Notes: generated from the letters alone by a model not told the origin. A stretch of DNA of 64,000 nucleotides from Streptomyces sp. NBC_00083 (GCF_026343295.1 NZ_JAPELY010000003.1:682001-746000), one strand, 5' to 3'; shown: positions 1 through 8,525, numbered from the stretch's first letter. Program-made: numbers and translations.

Positions 1-12
1 TGCGGACGCCCC

Positions 13-41
13 ATGATTGGTCTGGACCAGCAACCGGTCAA
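13..41 (-). promoter_or_regulatory. Possible leftward promoter overlapping a DasR-like operator
   Basis: Read leftward, TTGACC (complement of 36-41) lies 17 bases from AATCAT (complement of 13-18). That spacing suits a vegetative promoter for a gene starting left of the window. The spacer contains the DasR-like palindrome, a position expected for repression. The gene is not visible and the -10 match is weak, so this is inference. Confidence 0.35.
18..29. promoter_or_regulatory. dre-like operator (DasR site), copy 1
   Basis: TGGTCTGGACCA differs at one position from the TGGTCTAGACCA core of known DasR response elements. DasR is the GntR-type repressor of chitin and N-acetylglucosamine genes in Streptomyces. 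A second, weaker copy starts 24 bases further right, and such paired elements are typical of chitinase promoters. The likely target is a leftward gene outside the window. Confidence 0.6.
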
Positions 42-53
42 GGGTCTAGGCCA
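42..53. promoter_or_regulatory. dre-like operator (DasR site), copy 2
   Basis: GGGTCTAGGCCA keeps the GTCTAG centre and differs at two positions from the TGGTCTAGACCA core. Alone it would be weak; its support comes from the near-consensus copy starting 24 bases to the left. The rest of the stretch up to the uvrA-like stop codon shows no gene. Confidence 0.45.
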
Positions 54-165
54 ATTAATTCCGCGCGCTTTGCTGTTGGCTCAACTCGCTTACGGGGCAG
101 GCACATAGGGGCGTACGCCGCGCCGTCGCACGTCGAGTTCCCCTACGGCGAGGCGGCGTCGACGG

Positions 166-192
166 CACCCCGCCCCCCGCGCCGCCGGGGTG
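166..192 (-). terminator. GC-rich hairpin after the uvrA-like gene
   Basis: CACCCCG (166-172) pairs perfectly with CGGGGTG (186-192). It lies a few bases past the stop codon of the leftward uvrA-like gene. There is no T tract, as is usual for Streptomyces hairpin terminators. Confidence 0.45.
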
Positions 193-198
193 GGAACG

Positions 199-2535
199 TC
201 AGGCCAGCGCCCGCGCCAGGTACGGTGCGGTGCGGCTCTGGGGTGTGGTGGCTACCTTTGCCGGGGGGCCGCAGGCCACGATGTGGCCGCCCTCGTCGCC
301 GCCTCCCGGGCCCAGGTCCAGCATCCAGTCCGCGCCCGCCACCACCGTCATGTCGTGCTCGACGACGATCACCGAGTGGCCCGCGTCCACCAGGCCGTGG
401 AGTTGGCGCAGCAGGATCTCGACGTCCGCCGGGTGCAGGCCCGTGGTCGGCTCGTCCAGGACGTACAGCGTGTGGTCGCGGTGGGTGCGCTGCAACTCCG
501 TTGCCAGCTTGATGCGTTGGGCCTCGCCGCCGGAGAGTTCCGTCGCGGGCTGGCCCAGGCGCAGGTAGCCGAGCCCGACGTCGAGCAGGGTGGTCAGGCT
601 CCGCGCCGCGGCGGGGGTGTCGGCGAAGAACTCGGCCGCCGCCTCCACCGTCAGGTCGAGCACCCCCGCGATGGTGCGTCCCCGGTGGGTGACCTCCAGC
701 GTCTCGGGGTTGTAGCGCGCGCCCTGGCAGTCCGGGCACGGCGCGTACGTGCTCGGCAGGAACAGCAGCTCCACCGACACGAACCCTTCGCCCTGGCAGG
801 TCTCGCAGCGCCCGCCCCTCACATTGAACGAGAACCGGCCCGCCTTGTAACCACGGGCCTTCGCCTCGTCGGTCTCCGCGAAGAGTTTGCGTACGACGTC
901 GAACAGGCCGGTGTACGTCGCCAGATTGGAGCGCGGTGTGCGGCCGATCGGCTTCTGATCGACCCTCACCAGGCGCCCTACGCCCGGGAGTTGCTCGTGG
1001 ATCGCGTCCACCAGCGTCGACTTCCCCGAGCCCGACACCCCGGTCACCGCGGTGAACGCCCCCAGCGGGAAGGCCGCGTCGACACCGCGCAGATTGTGCC
1101 GGGTCACGCCGGTCAGCTCCAGCCAGGCGCGCGGCTCCCGGACGGTGCGGCGTGGCGCCGGGGCGCGGTCGAAGAGATAGCGCCGCGTCGCCGACCCCGC
1201 AACGTGGGCCAGCTCGGCCGGCGGTCCGCTGTGCAGGACCCGGCCGCCGTGCTCGCCGGCCAACGGGCCCACGTCGACCAGCCAGTCCGCGTTCCGCATC
1301 ACATCAAGGTGGTGCTCGACCACGAACACCGAATTGCCCGCGGCCTTCAGCCGGTCGAGGACCGTGAGCAGCGCCTCCGTGTCGGCCGGGTGCAGCCCCG
1401 CCGACGGCTCGTCCAGGACGTACACCACGCCGAAGAGCCCGGAGCGCAACTGCGTGGCGAGCCGCAGGCGTTGCAGTTCGCCCGCCGAGAGCGTGGGCGC
1501 GGTGCGGTCCAGGCTCAGGTAGCCGAGGCCGAGTTCGACGACCGGGCCGATGCGGGAGAGGAGGTCACCGGTGACGGCGGCGGCGGTCGGGCCGCCCTCC
1601 GCCGAGCGCAGCAGCTCGGCCAGCGCGGTGAGCGGGAGCGCCACCAGGTCGGCGATGGTGCGGCCCGCGAAGGTGACGGCGAGCGCCTCGGGACGCAGCC
1701 GGGCGCCGCCGCACACCGGGCAGTCCGCCGCGGTCAGGAAGCGTTCCGCCTTCGTCCGCAGGGTCTGGCTCTTGCTCTCCGCGAACGTCTTCATCACATA
1801 GCGCCGCGCGCTGAAGTACGTTCCCTGGTAAGGGCGTTGGATGCGGTCGGCGTCCCGCACCGGGTGCACTGTGACGACCGGCTGTTCGTCGGTGAACAGG
1901 ATCCAGTCCCGGTCCTGCTGGGCGAGCTCCCGCCAGGGCCGGTCCACGTCGTACCCGAGCGCGTCGAGCACGTCACGCAGGTTCTTGCCCTGCCAGGCCC
2001 CCGGCCACGCGGCGATCGCGCCCTCGCGGATCGACAGCGAGGGATCGGGGACGAGCAGCGCCTCGCTCGTGCGGTGGACGCGGCCGAGGCCCTGGCACTC
2101 GGGACAGGCGCCGACGGCCGTGTTGGGGGAGAACGAGTCCGAGTCGAGCCGCTCGGCGCCGGGCGGGTAGTCGCCGGCCCGGGAGAACAGCATCCGCAGC
2201 GAGTTGGAGAGCGTGGTCACCGTGCCGACCGAGGAGCGCGAGGAGGGTGCCGAGCGCCGCTGCTCCAGGGAGACGGCCGGGGGCAGCCCCGAGATCTCGC
2301 CGACGTCCGGCGCGCCCACCTGGTGGATCAGCCGGCGGGCGTAGGGCGCGACCGACTCGAAGTACCGGCGCTGCGCCTCGGCATAGATCGTGCCGAACGC
2401 GAGCGAGGATTTGCCCGACCCGGAGACACCGGTGAACACCGCGAGGCAGTCGCGCGGGATGTCGACGTCCACCGCGCGCAGATTGTGCTCCCGGGCGCCA
2501 CGGACACGGACGAACGGGTCAGAGGGGCTTTGCAT
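199..2535 (-). CDS. Short UvrA paralogue (UvrA2/DrrC-type ABC ATPase)
   Basis: A 778-residue tandem ABC ATPase of the UvrA family. Each half shows a Walker A motif GVSGSGKS (about residues 36-43 and again near 510), a signature (LSAGELQRLRLA; LSGGEAQRIKLA) and a Walker B followed by LDEPSAGLHP or LDEPTTGLHP. Zinc-binding CxxC pairs are visible (CPECQG, CPVCGG, CETCQG, CPDCQG). Canonical UvrA has about 950 residues. The shorter length suggests a class II UvrA lacking the UvrB-binding insertion, a group seen in antibiotic producers and linked to DNA damage tolerance or self-resistance. No uvrB or uvrC is nearby. The ATG start follows no strong Shine-Dalgarno sequence. Family membership is clear; the role is inferred. 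Confidence 0.9.
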   Translation of the reverse strand: MQSPSDPFVRVRGAREHNLRAVDVDIPRDCLAVFTGVSGSGKSSLAFGTIYAEAQRRYFESVAPYARRLIHQVGAPDVGEISGLPPAVSLEQRRSAPSSRSSVGTVTTLSNSLRMLFSRAGDYPPGAERLDSDSFSPNTAVGACPECQGLGRVHRTSEALLVPDPSLSIREGAIAAWPGAWQGKNLRDVLDALGYDVDRPWRELAQQDRDWILFTDEQPVVTVHPVRDADRIQRPYQGTYFSARRYVMKTFAESKSQTLRTKAERFLTAADCPVCGGARLRPEALAVTFAGRTIADLVALPLTALAELLRSAEGGPTAAAVTGDLLSRIGPVVELGLGYLSLDRTAPTLSAGELQRLRLATQLRSGLFGVVYVLDEPSAGLHPADTEALLTVLDRLKAAGNSVFVVEHHLDVMRNADWLVDVGPLAGEHGGRVLHSGPPAELAHVAGSATRRYLFDRAPAPRRTVREPRAWLELTGVTRHNLRGVDAAFPLGAFTAVTGVSGSGKSTLVDAIHEQLPGVGRLVRVDQKPIGRTPRSNLATYTGLFDVVRKLFAETDEAKARGYKAGRFSFNVRGGRCETCQGEGFVSVELLFLPSTYAPCPDCQGARYNPETLEVTHRGRTIAGVLDLTVEAAAEFFADTPAAARSLTTLLDVGLGYLRLGQPATELSGGEAQRIKLATELQRTHRDHTLYVLDEPTTGLHPADVEILLRQLHGLVDAGHSVIVVEHDMTVVAGADWMLDLGPGGGDEGGHIVACGPPAKVATTPQSRTAPYLARALA

Positions 2536-2564
2536 ACCGGAATCCTACGGGTGGCTCTGCCCGC

Positions 2565-2690
2565 GTCCTCAATCGCCGGACGGGCCGAGATCGCCTCGAC
2601 TGAGCACCCTGCCAGGGGCCAGCTCACCCAGGGGCGCGGGGAACCGCGCGACCAGCCACGCACGGTCCGCGGCCGGGCTCCAAGGGGCCG
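2565..2690. repeat. Dispersed mosaic intergenic repeat, copy A (partial)
   Basis: The stretch begins with CCTCAATCGCCGGACGGGC, then carries a GGGCGCGGGGAAC block and a CACGGTCCGC block in the same order and orientation as copies near 21.3 kb and 22.5 kb. It fills most of the gap between the uvrA-like gene and the oxidoreductase gene. No coding capacity is evident. Confidence 0.7.
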
Positions 2691-2720
2691 CTCCTGGCGC
2701 CGGTTGCGGCGTGCGATTCG

Positions 2721-3725
2721 TCAGGCTCCTGCCAGCCGCGCCAGCCTGCCGTACGAGTCGAGCAACGCCCCGCGATCGTACGTACTCGTCGTGACGAGGA
2801 ACTCGTCCGCCCCGCTGCGGTCGAGAAGCTTCTCCAGCGCCTCGGCCACCTCATCCTCCGTCCCGTACATCTGGCCGCTCAGCGCCTCGTCGAACAGCGT
2901 GCGCTCGCGGTCGGTCATGGTCCGGGCCGGCACCTCGTCCGGCGGGACGAGCGGCGGGAACGCCCCCCGCGTGCGGGAGAACGCCGTCGACCACGCCTCC
3001 GGAAGCAGCATCCGGCGCGCGGCCTCCCTCGTGTCCGCCACCGCGACCGTGCCGGACACCACGACGTACGGGCGCTCGCCCTGCGCGGACGGGCGGAACG
3101 CCTCGCGGTAGTCCTCGATGGCCCTCAGCATGGCCTCCTCGCCGCGCACTTGGGCGATGACCAGCGGAAGCCCGGCCTCCGCCGCGACACGGGCGCCCTT
3201 GCCCGTGGCCAGTACGAAGGCCGGCACCGTGAGCCCCTCCGCCGGATGCGCGTGGACCTGGGGGTGGGCCCGCTGGCTTCCGTCGAAGTAGCCGAGCAGT
3301 TCGGCCAGCTGCGCGCCGAAGTCGTCGGCGTCCTCCTTGCCCCGGCCCAGCGCCTTGCGGATCCCGTCGGTGAACCCCACCGAGCGGCCGAGCCCCATGT
3401 CGATCCGCCCGGGAAAGAGCGCCTCGAGGACCCCGAACTGCTCGGCCACGACGAGGGGTTGGTGGTTGGGGAGCATCACGCCACCGGTGCCGACCCGGAT
3501 CGTCGAGGTGGCCGACGCGACGGCTGCGGCGAGCACGGCGGGCGCGGAACCGGCGACCCCGGGCACCGAATGGTGCTCGGAGACCCAGAAGCGGTGGTAG
3601 CCGAGCCGCTCGGCCTCGCGTGCGAAGGCGACGGTGTCCCGCAGCGCCTGCGGTCCGTCATGGCCGGTACGGACGCGCGAGCGGTCGAGTACGGAGAAGG
3701 GGGTCGTCGCGATCAGTGAGCTCAC
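2721..3725 (-). CDS. LLM-class (luciferase-like) flavin-dependent oxidoreductase
   Basis: A 334-residue single-domain protein of the bacterial luciferase-like monooxygenase family, probably using FMN or F420. Family features are the N-terminal strand SLIATTPFSVLDRSR, the RFWVSEHHSVPG motif, the GTGGVMLPNHQP strand, and the GLGRSVGFTDGIRKALG stretch near the cofactor site. I chose the GTG start because family members begin with a short sequence before TPFSVLD; an upstream in-frame ATG would add 24 residues unlike the family. It probably has its own promoter, as it is separated from the uvrA-like gene by repeat DNA. The substrate cannot be read from the sequence. Confidence 0.85.
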   Translation of the reverse strand: MSSLIATTPFSVLDRSRVRTGHDGPQALRDTVAFAREAERLGYHRFWVSEHHSVPGVAGSAPAVLAAAVASATSTIRVGTGGVMLPNHQPLVVAEQFGVLEALFPGRIDMGLGRSVGFTDGIRKALGRGKEDADDFGAQLAELLGYFDGSQRAHPQVHAHPAEGLTVPAFVLATGKGARVAAEAGLPLVIAQVRGEEAMLRAIEDYREAFRPSAQGERPYVVVSGTVAVADTREAARRMLLPEAWSTAFSRTRGAFPPLVPPDEVPARTMTDRERTLFDEALSGQMYGTEDEVAEALEKLLDRSGADEFLVTTSTYDRGALLDSYGRLARLAGA

Positions 3726-3830
3726 ACAGGGTTCAACACACGCGCCGCCCCAGGATTCCCGCAACGCCGCCGACCGGGCCGGCCAAGCCCGGTCCACGTC
3801 GCCCGCGCGCCGGGCCCTAGCCTGAGGAAC

Positions 3831-4319
3831 GTGATCGACAGAACCCGGCCCCTGGCCGTCTTCGACCTGGACGGCACCCTAGCCGACAGCTCCCACCGCC
3901 AGCGCTTCCTCGACGGCAAACCTCGCGACTGGGACGCCTTCTTCGCGGCGGCGCCCGCGGACCCGCCGCTGTCCGAGGGGGTGACGCTGTGCCGCGAGTC
4001 GGCGCAGGAGTGCGAGGTCGTCTACCTCACCGGGCGCCCCGAGCGGTGCCGGGACGACACCCTGGCGTGGCTCGCCGCCCAGGGGCTGCCGGACGGCACC
4101 GTGCACATGCGCCGCAACGACGACCGGCGCCCGGCCCGCCTCACCAAGCTGGAGATCCTGCGCAAGCTGGCACGCGGCCGAGAGATCCGCATGCTGGTCG
4201 ACGACGACGAGCTGGTGTGCGACGCCGCCGAGCGGGCGGGCTTCCGCGTCGTACGGGCCCGGTGGACCGGCGCGAGCGAGGCCATGAAGAACGCGCAGGA
4301 GCGCGAGGGCCGTACCTGA
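3831..4319 (+). CDS. HAD-family phosphatase (polynucleotide kinase 3'-phosphatase-like)
   Basis: A 162-residue HAD hydrolase. Motif I is FDLDGTLADSSHR near residue 10, motif II is VYLTGRPE, a conserved lysine lies in TKLEILRKLA, and the acidic motif IV is MLVDDDELVCDAA. The short cap and the DLDGT...TGRPE...DDD pattern match stand-alone HAD proteins annotated as polynucleotide kinase/phosphatase-like, but no kinase domain is present. The GTG start is preceded by a purine-rich GAGGAAC. It is transcribed away from the oxidoreductase gene and converges on dodecin. The substrate is unknown. Confidence 0.8.
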   Translation: MIDRTRPLAVFDLDGTLADSSHRQRFLDGKPRDWDAFFAAAPADPPLSEGVTLCRESAQECEVVYLTGRPERCRDDTLAWLAAQGLPDGTVHMRRNDDRRPARLTKLEILRKLARGREIRMLVDDDELVCDAAERAGFRVVRARWTGASEAMKNAQEREGRT

Positions 4320-4561
4320 GCCGCGGGCCCCGGACGGGAGGCGGCCGTCCTGCCCGCACCACGGGGTGCGGCGCCGTGACCGCCCCCACCCGGGCGGGCG
4401 GGAGCGGGCCCCGGGCAGGCCGGAGGTGAGGAGCCGGGCCTGAGGCTGAGGTCCAGGGTGAGACTTGGCCGGAGCCGAGCGATTCGTCCCCGTTGGGCCA
4501 TGCGGGCCGGGCATCTCCGTACGGCGGCCGGCGTGGGCCCGTCCGTTCGGCGCGCCCGGCG

Positions 4562-4783
4562 TCAGACCTCCGCGTCGTCGTCCAGCCGGAACCCGACCTT
4601 GAGGCCCACCTGGTAGTGCTCGATCACGCCGTTCTCGATGTGGCCGCGCACCTGTGTCACCTCGAACCAGTCCAGGTTGCGCAAGGTCTGTGACGCGCGG
4701 GTGACTCCATTGCGGATGGCCTGGTCCACGCCCTCGTGGGAGGTGCCGACGATCTCGCTGACGCGGTACGTGTGGTTGGACAT
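4562..4783 (-). CDS. Dodecin family flavin-storage protein
   Basis: A 73-residue protein matching dodecin length. The pattern YRVSEIVGTSHEGVDQAI, then the tryptophan in NLDWFEVTQVRG and the strand EHYQVGLKVGFRL, are hallmarks of dodecins, which form dodecamers that sequester flavins (riboflavin or FMN in bacteria). The start is set by a GAGGAGAG Shine-Dalgarno about eight bases upstream of ATG; an earlier in-frame ATG has no such site. The 240 bases between it and the HAD gene are GC-rich and show no further gene. Confidence 0.93.
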   Translation of the reverse strand: MSNHTYRVSEIVGTSHEGVDQAIRNGVTRASQTLRNLDWFEVTQVRGHIENGVIEHYQVGLKVGFRLDDDAEV

Positions 4784-4954
4784 GGAGGTGCTCTCCTCTC
4801 GTCGCGTTCCTCCACGGTGCCCCACTCGGCCGCACTCCGCGAGACAGCGCCTCGCGCGCGGCCCGCCCCCGGCCGCTCCGGACCCGCCCCGACCGCGCCC
4901 GGTCGCCCCGGGGTGGCCGGAAAAGTTCGGTCCCGCCGGGGCTTGACCACCTCA

Positions 4955-4968
4955 TTGGTCCATACCAA
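4955..4968. promoter_or_regulatory. dre-like operator upstream of the DasA-like gene
   Basis: TTGGTCCATACCAA is an inverted repeat (TTGGT-N4-ACCAA) whose core TGGTCCATACCA resembles the DasR element TGGTCTAGACCA. It lies about 86 bases upstream of the start codon of a gene whose product resembles DasA, the chitobiose-binding protein whose own gene is a classic DasR target. Site and gene identity support each other. Confidence 0.6.
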
Positions 4969-5053
4969 ACTCACGATGCGCACCCGAACAAGCCACCGCG
5001 CTTCCCCCACGTCGGGCCATGCCTGCTTGCCCACACGCAGAAGGTGACCTTTC

Positions 5054-6310
5054 GTGAAGATCCGCCGTACCCTCGCCTGCTCCCTGGCCCTCGTCTCGGT
5101 CTGCGCCCTCAGCGGCTGCGGCGCGCTGCCGGGGTTCGGCCAGAAGACCACCAAGGTCACCGTGTGGCTCATGAAGGACAGTGCGTCCGACGACTTCGTG
5201 CAGCGCTTCACGAAGGACTTCGAGAAGAAGCACGACGGCGTCGAACTCGACGTCCGCATCCAGGAGTGGACCGGGATCGGCCAGAAGATCACGGCCGCTC
5301 TGGAGGGCGGCGGCGACGTGCCGGACGTCATCGAGGTCGGCAACACCCAGGTCCCCCAGTACGCGGCGAGCGGCGGCCTGCTCGACATGACCCTGGAGTC
5401 GCTGCGCGACTGGGGCAGCAGCGACTGGCTCCCCGGCCTCGCCCAGCCCGGCAACGTCGACGGCATGCAGTACGGCATCCCCTGGTACGCGGCCAACCGC
5501 GTCGTCCTCTACAACAAGGACCTCTTCGCGTCCGCCGGGATCACCAAGCCGCCGAAGAACCGGGCGGAGTGGCTCGCCGACACCGCGAAGCTCAACTCCG
5601 GCCGGAATCAGGGGATTTACCTCGCGGGCCAGGACTGGTACACGCTCGCGGGGTTCGTCTGGGACGAGGGCGGCGAACTCGCGCAGGAGGACACCGGCGA
5701 CTGGAAGGGTGCCCTCGACAGCCCGGCCGCGCTGCGCGGCATGCAGTTCTACAAGCAGCTCCAGGCGCTCGGCAGGGGACCGCGCGACGCCGACGAGGAG
5801 ACCCCGCCGCAGGCCGGCGTCTTCGCGCGGGGCGAGGTCGCCCAGATGATCGCGGTGCCCGGCGCCGCGAAGGCCATCCAGAAGGCGAACCCCGCTCTCG
5901 CCGGAAAGCTGGGCTACTTCCCGATCCCCGGGCCCACCGACGCGAGACCCGGCTCCGTCTTCACCGGCGGCTCCGACCTGATCATCCCGCGCAAGACCGG
6001 CCACCGTACCCAGGCCGTCCAGGTCGTCGAGGCGCTGACCGGTGAGAAGTGGCAGACCGATCTGGCCATGACCATGAACTACGTACCCAACAAGTCCACG
6101 CTGGCCCGCGCGGTCGAGGGCCAGGAGGGCACCGCGGCCATGGCCAAGGGCGCCGCCCAGGGCCGCGCCACCCCCAACTCGCCGCAGTGGGCGGCCGTCG
6201 AGGCGGACAACCCCATCAAGCCGTACATGACGGCCGTGCTGGGCGGAGCCGACCCCAAGAAGGCCGCGAAGACCGCTTCCGACCGGATCACGTCGCTGCT
6301 CTTCCCCTGA
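5054..6310 (+). CDS. DasA-like ABC transporter sugar-binding lipoprotein (orphan)
   Basis: A 418-residue extracellular solute-binding protein (family 1). The N-terminus has basic residues, a hydrophobic stretch and a lipobox ending at Cys22 (CALSGC), so it should be membrane-anchored outside the cell. The body has TVWLMKDS, PDVIEVGNTQVPQYA, GMQYGIPWYAANRVVLYNKDLFA and a C-terminal NPIKPYMTAVLGG. From memory this pattern closely resembles DasA, which binds N,N'-diacetylchitobiose in Streptomyces. No permease or ATPase gene adjoins it, so it must share a distant transporter or act as a stand-alone binder. The GTG start follows AAGGTGAC. A dre-like operator lies upstream. The ligand is inferred. 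Confidence 0.85.
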   Translation: MKIRRTLACSLALVSVCALSGCGALPGFGQKTTKVTVWLMKDSASDDFVQRFTKDFEKKHDGVELDVRIQEWTGIGQKITAALEGGGDVPDVIEVGNTQVPQYAASGGLLDMTLESLRDWGSSDWLPGLAQPGNVDGMQYGIPWYAANRVVLYNKDLFASAGITKPPKNRAEWLADTAKLNSGRNQGIYLAGQDWYTLAGFVWDEGGELAQEDTGDWKGALDSPAALRGMQFYKQLQALGRGPRDADEETPPQAGVFARGEVAQMIAVPGAAKAIQKANPALAGKLGYFPIPGPTDARPGSVFTGGSDLIIPRKTGHRTQAVQVVEALTGEKWQTDLAMTMNYVPNKSTLARAVEGQEGTAAMAKGAAQGRATPNSPQWAAVEADNPIKPYMTAVLGGADPKKAAKTASDRITSLLFP

Positions 6311-6407
6311 GGTCCGCCACCGCGCCCCGGGGCCGTTTCGCCGGGGCGGCGGGAGCGTCGGGAGAGCCGGGATGGGGTCGCGGGGCGGCGGATGTCAGGA
6401 TGGGGCC

Positions 6408-6902
6408 ATGCAGAACGTCTATTTCGACATCACCATCGGCGGCGAGAAGGCCGGCCGCATCGTCTTCCGGCTCTTCGACGACGTCGTCCCGGAGACGGCC
6501 CGCAACTTCCGCGAGCTGTCCACCGGCCAGAACGGCTATGGCTACGCAGGCTCCTCCTTCCACCGCGTCATCCCCGACTTCATGCTCCAGGGCGGCGACT
6601 TCACCCACGGCGACGGCACCGGCGGCAAGAGCATCTTCGGCGCCACCTTCGCCGACGAGAACTTCTCCCTCAAGCACGACCGGCCGTTCCTGCTCTCGAT
6701 GGCCAACCGCGGACCGGGCACCAACGGCTCCCAGTTCTTCGTGACGACCGTCGTCACGCCCTGGCTCGACGGCAAGCACGTCGTCTTCGGCGAGGTCGTC
6801 GAGGGCGAGGACCTCGTGAAGAAGATCGAGTCCCTCGGCACCCGCAGCGGCGCCCTGCGACAGGACGTCGTCATCAGCGAGTCCGGCACCGTCGAGGCCT
6901 GA
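6408..6902 (+). CDS. Peptidyl-prolyl cis-trans isomerase (cyclophilin)
   Basis: A 164-residue single-domain cyclophilin that catalyses proline cis-trans isomerisation. It starts with VYFDITIGGEKAGRIVFRLF and has the active-site segments SSFHRVIPDFMLQGGDFTHGDGTGG and MANRGPGTNGSQFFVTT, followed by LDGKHVVFGEVVEG. There is no signal peptide, so it is cytoplasmic. The start fits the family N-terminus; an upstream in-frame ATG would add 12 unrelated residues. Two strong hairpins follow the stop codon, so it looks monocistronic. Confidence 0.95.
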   Translation: MQNVYFDITIGGEKAGRIVFRLFDDVVPETARNFRELSTGQNGYGYAGSSFHRVIPDFMLQGGDFTHGDGTGGKSIFGATFADENFSLKHDRPFLLSMANRGPGTNGSQFFVTTVVTPWLDGKHVVFGEVVEGEDLVKKIESLGTRSGALRQDVVISESGTVEA

Positions 6903-6914
6903 CGCACGCCGAGC

Positions 6915-6955
6915 GCCGGCCGGCGCACCCACCCCCGCGTACCGCGCCGGCCGGC
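6915..6955 (+). terminator. Strong hairpin terminator after cyclophilin
   Basis: GCCGGCCGGCGC (6915-6926) pairs perfectly over 12 bases with GCGCCGGCCGGC (6944-6955), 12 bases after the cyclophilin stop codon. Confidence 0.7.
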
Positions 6956-6970
6956 CACCCGCACCACACG

Positions 6971-7017
6971 AACGGCGCCATCCGCCCCGGGTCCCCATCC
7001 GGCGCGATGGCGCCGTT
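6971..7017 (+). terminator. Second hairpin terminator, with short T run
   Basis: AACGGCGCCATC (6971-6982) pairs perfectly with GATGGCGCCGTT (7006-7017), and the stem runs directly into TTCG. With the preceding hairpin it forms a tandem terminator separating cyclophilin from the NADH dehydrogenase gene. Confidence 0.7.
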
Positions 7018-7163
7018 TCGCGTTCCCGGGCCGGGGCATTCGGTGGTGCGGCGGTGCTGCGTTGATCACTATGGAGGTGTTGACGAACGCCGGTCGGGGG
7101 CACTCGGGCAGTGACGGCTCAGTACTCGCCCCGTTCGCAGGTCCCAGGGAAAGGACGCACACC

Positions 7164-8525
7164 GTGGCACGACCGAGGATTCTCGTCGTAGGCGCCGGCT
7201 TCGCCGGGGTCGAATGCGTACGGCGCCTGGAACGCCGCCTCACCCCGGGAGAAGCGGAGATCTCCCTGGTCACGCCGTTCTCCTACCAGCTGTATCTGCC
7301 CCTGCTGCCGCAGGTCGCGGCCGGGGTGCTGACCCCGCAGTCGGTCGCCGTGTCCCTGCGCCGCAGCGCCAAGCACCGCACCCGCATCATTCCGGGCGGC
7401 GCGATCGGTGTGGACCCCAAGGCGAAGATCTGCGTCATCCGCAAGATCACCGGCGAGACACTCGACCAGCCGTACGACTACCTCGTCATGGCCCCCGGCA
7501 GCGTGACCCGCACCTTCGACATCCCCGGCCTCGTCGAGCACGCCCGCGGGATGAAGACGCTCGCGGAGGCCGCGTACATCCGCGACCACGTCATCTCCCA
7601 GCTCGACCTCGCCGACGCGAGCGACGACGAGGACGAGCGCGCCTCACGGCTGTGCTTCGTCGTCGTCGGCGGCGGCTACGCCGGGACGGAGACCGCGGCC
7701 TGCCTCCAGCGGATCACCGCCAACGCGCTCAAGCGGTACCCGCGGCTCGACCCGCGGCAGATCAAGTGGCACCTCATCGACATCGCCCCCAAGCTCATGC
7801 CCGAACTGGGCGACAAGCTGGGCAGGGCGGCCATGGAGATCCTCCAGAAGCGCGGCATCGAGGTGTCGCTCGGCGTCTCCATCGCCGAGGCCGGCGCGGA
7901 CAAGGTCACCTTCACCGACGGCCGCGTCCTGCCCTGCCGCACCCTCATCTGGACGGCGGGTGTCGCCGCGAGCCCCCTCGTCGCCACCCTGGAGGCCGAG
8001 ACCGAACGGGGCCGCCTCCTCGTCACGCCCGAGATGACCGTGCCGGGCCTGGACAACGTGTTCGCGCTCGGCGACGCCGCCGCCGTGCCTGACCTCGCCA
8101 AGGGCGAGGGCGCCTTCTGCCCGCCCACCGCACAGCACGCGATGCGCCAGGGACCCAAGGTCGCCGACAACATCGTGGCCGCGCTGCGCAACGAGCCGCT
8201 GCGGCCCTACGTGCACAAGGACCTCGGCCTGGTCGTCGACCTCGGCGGCCGTGACGCCGTCTCCAAGCCGCTCGGCATCGAACTGCGCGGCATGCCCGCC
8301 CAGGCGGTGGCGCGCGGCTACCACTGGTCGGCGCTGCGCACCAACGTCGCCAAGACCCGGGTGCTCACCAACTGGATGCTCAACGCGATCGCCGGCGACG
8401 ACTTCGTCCGCACCGGCTTCCAGGCGCAGAAGCCCGCCACGCTGAAGGACTTCGAGTACACCGACGCCTATCTGACGCCGGAGCAGGTCCGTTCGCACAC
8501 GGCCTCACTGACCGTACGGGGCTGA
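7164..8525 (+). CDS. ndh: Type II NADH dehydrogenase (NDH-2 family)
   Basis: A 453-residue pyridine nucleotide-disulfide-fold flavoprotein. The FAD-binding motif is RILVVGAGFAGVECVRRL near residue 5, the second Rossmann motif is VVVGGGYAGTETAACLQR near residue 165, and the FAD pyrophosphate motif is NVFALGDAAAVPDL. The segment VTPFSYQLYLPLLPQVAAG is characteristic of NDH-2 enzymes, which pass electrons from NADH to quinone at the inner membrane without pumping protons. I chose the GTG start after AGGGAAAGGAC because upstream in-frame residues are unlike the family. Its end overlaps the convergent CtaG-like gene by 21 bases. Confidence 0.9.
   Translation: MARPRILVVGAGFAGVECVRRLERRLTPGEAEISLVTPFSYQLYLPLLPQVAAGVLTPQSVAVSLRRSAKHRTRIIPGGAIGVDPKAKICVIRKITGETLDQPYDYLVMAPGSVTRTFDIPGLVEHARGMKTLAEAAYIRDHVISQLDLADASDDEDERASRLCFVVVGGGYAGTETAACLQRITANALKRYPRLDPRQIKWHLIDIAPKLMPELGDKLGRAAMEILQKRGIEVSLGVSIAEAGADKVTFTDGRVLPCRTLIWTAGVAASPLVATLEAETERGRLLVTPEMTVPGLDNVFALGDAAAVPDLAKGEGAFCPPTAQHAMRQGPKVADNIVAALRNEPLRPYVHKDLGLVVDLGGRDAVSKPLGIELRGMPAQAVARGYHWSALRTNVAKTRVLTNWMLNAIAGDDFVRTGFQAQKPATLKDFEYTDAYLTPEQVRSHTASLTVRG

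Noticed and set aside
190..3111. A 973-codon rightward open frame over the uvrA-like and oxidoreductase genes
   Set aside because: It is the antisense shadow of two well-supported genes; the translation has no domain and is rich in Arg, Gln and Gly as expected from GC-rich antisense frames.
4320..4561. Possible small gene between the HAD phosphatase and dodecin
   Set aside because: Frames here are antisense or proline/glycine-rich with no start context; the stretch is between convergent stops and holds hairpin-forming GC-rich DNA.
5044..6045. Alternative long frame overlapping the DasA-like gene
   Set aside because: Arg/Pro-rich translation without domains; the overlapping frame encodes a lipoprotein with a clear lipobox and family motifs.
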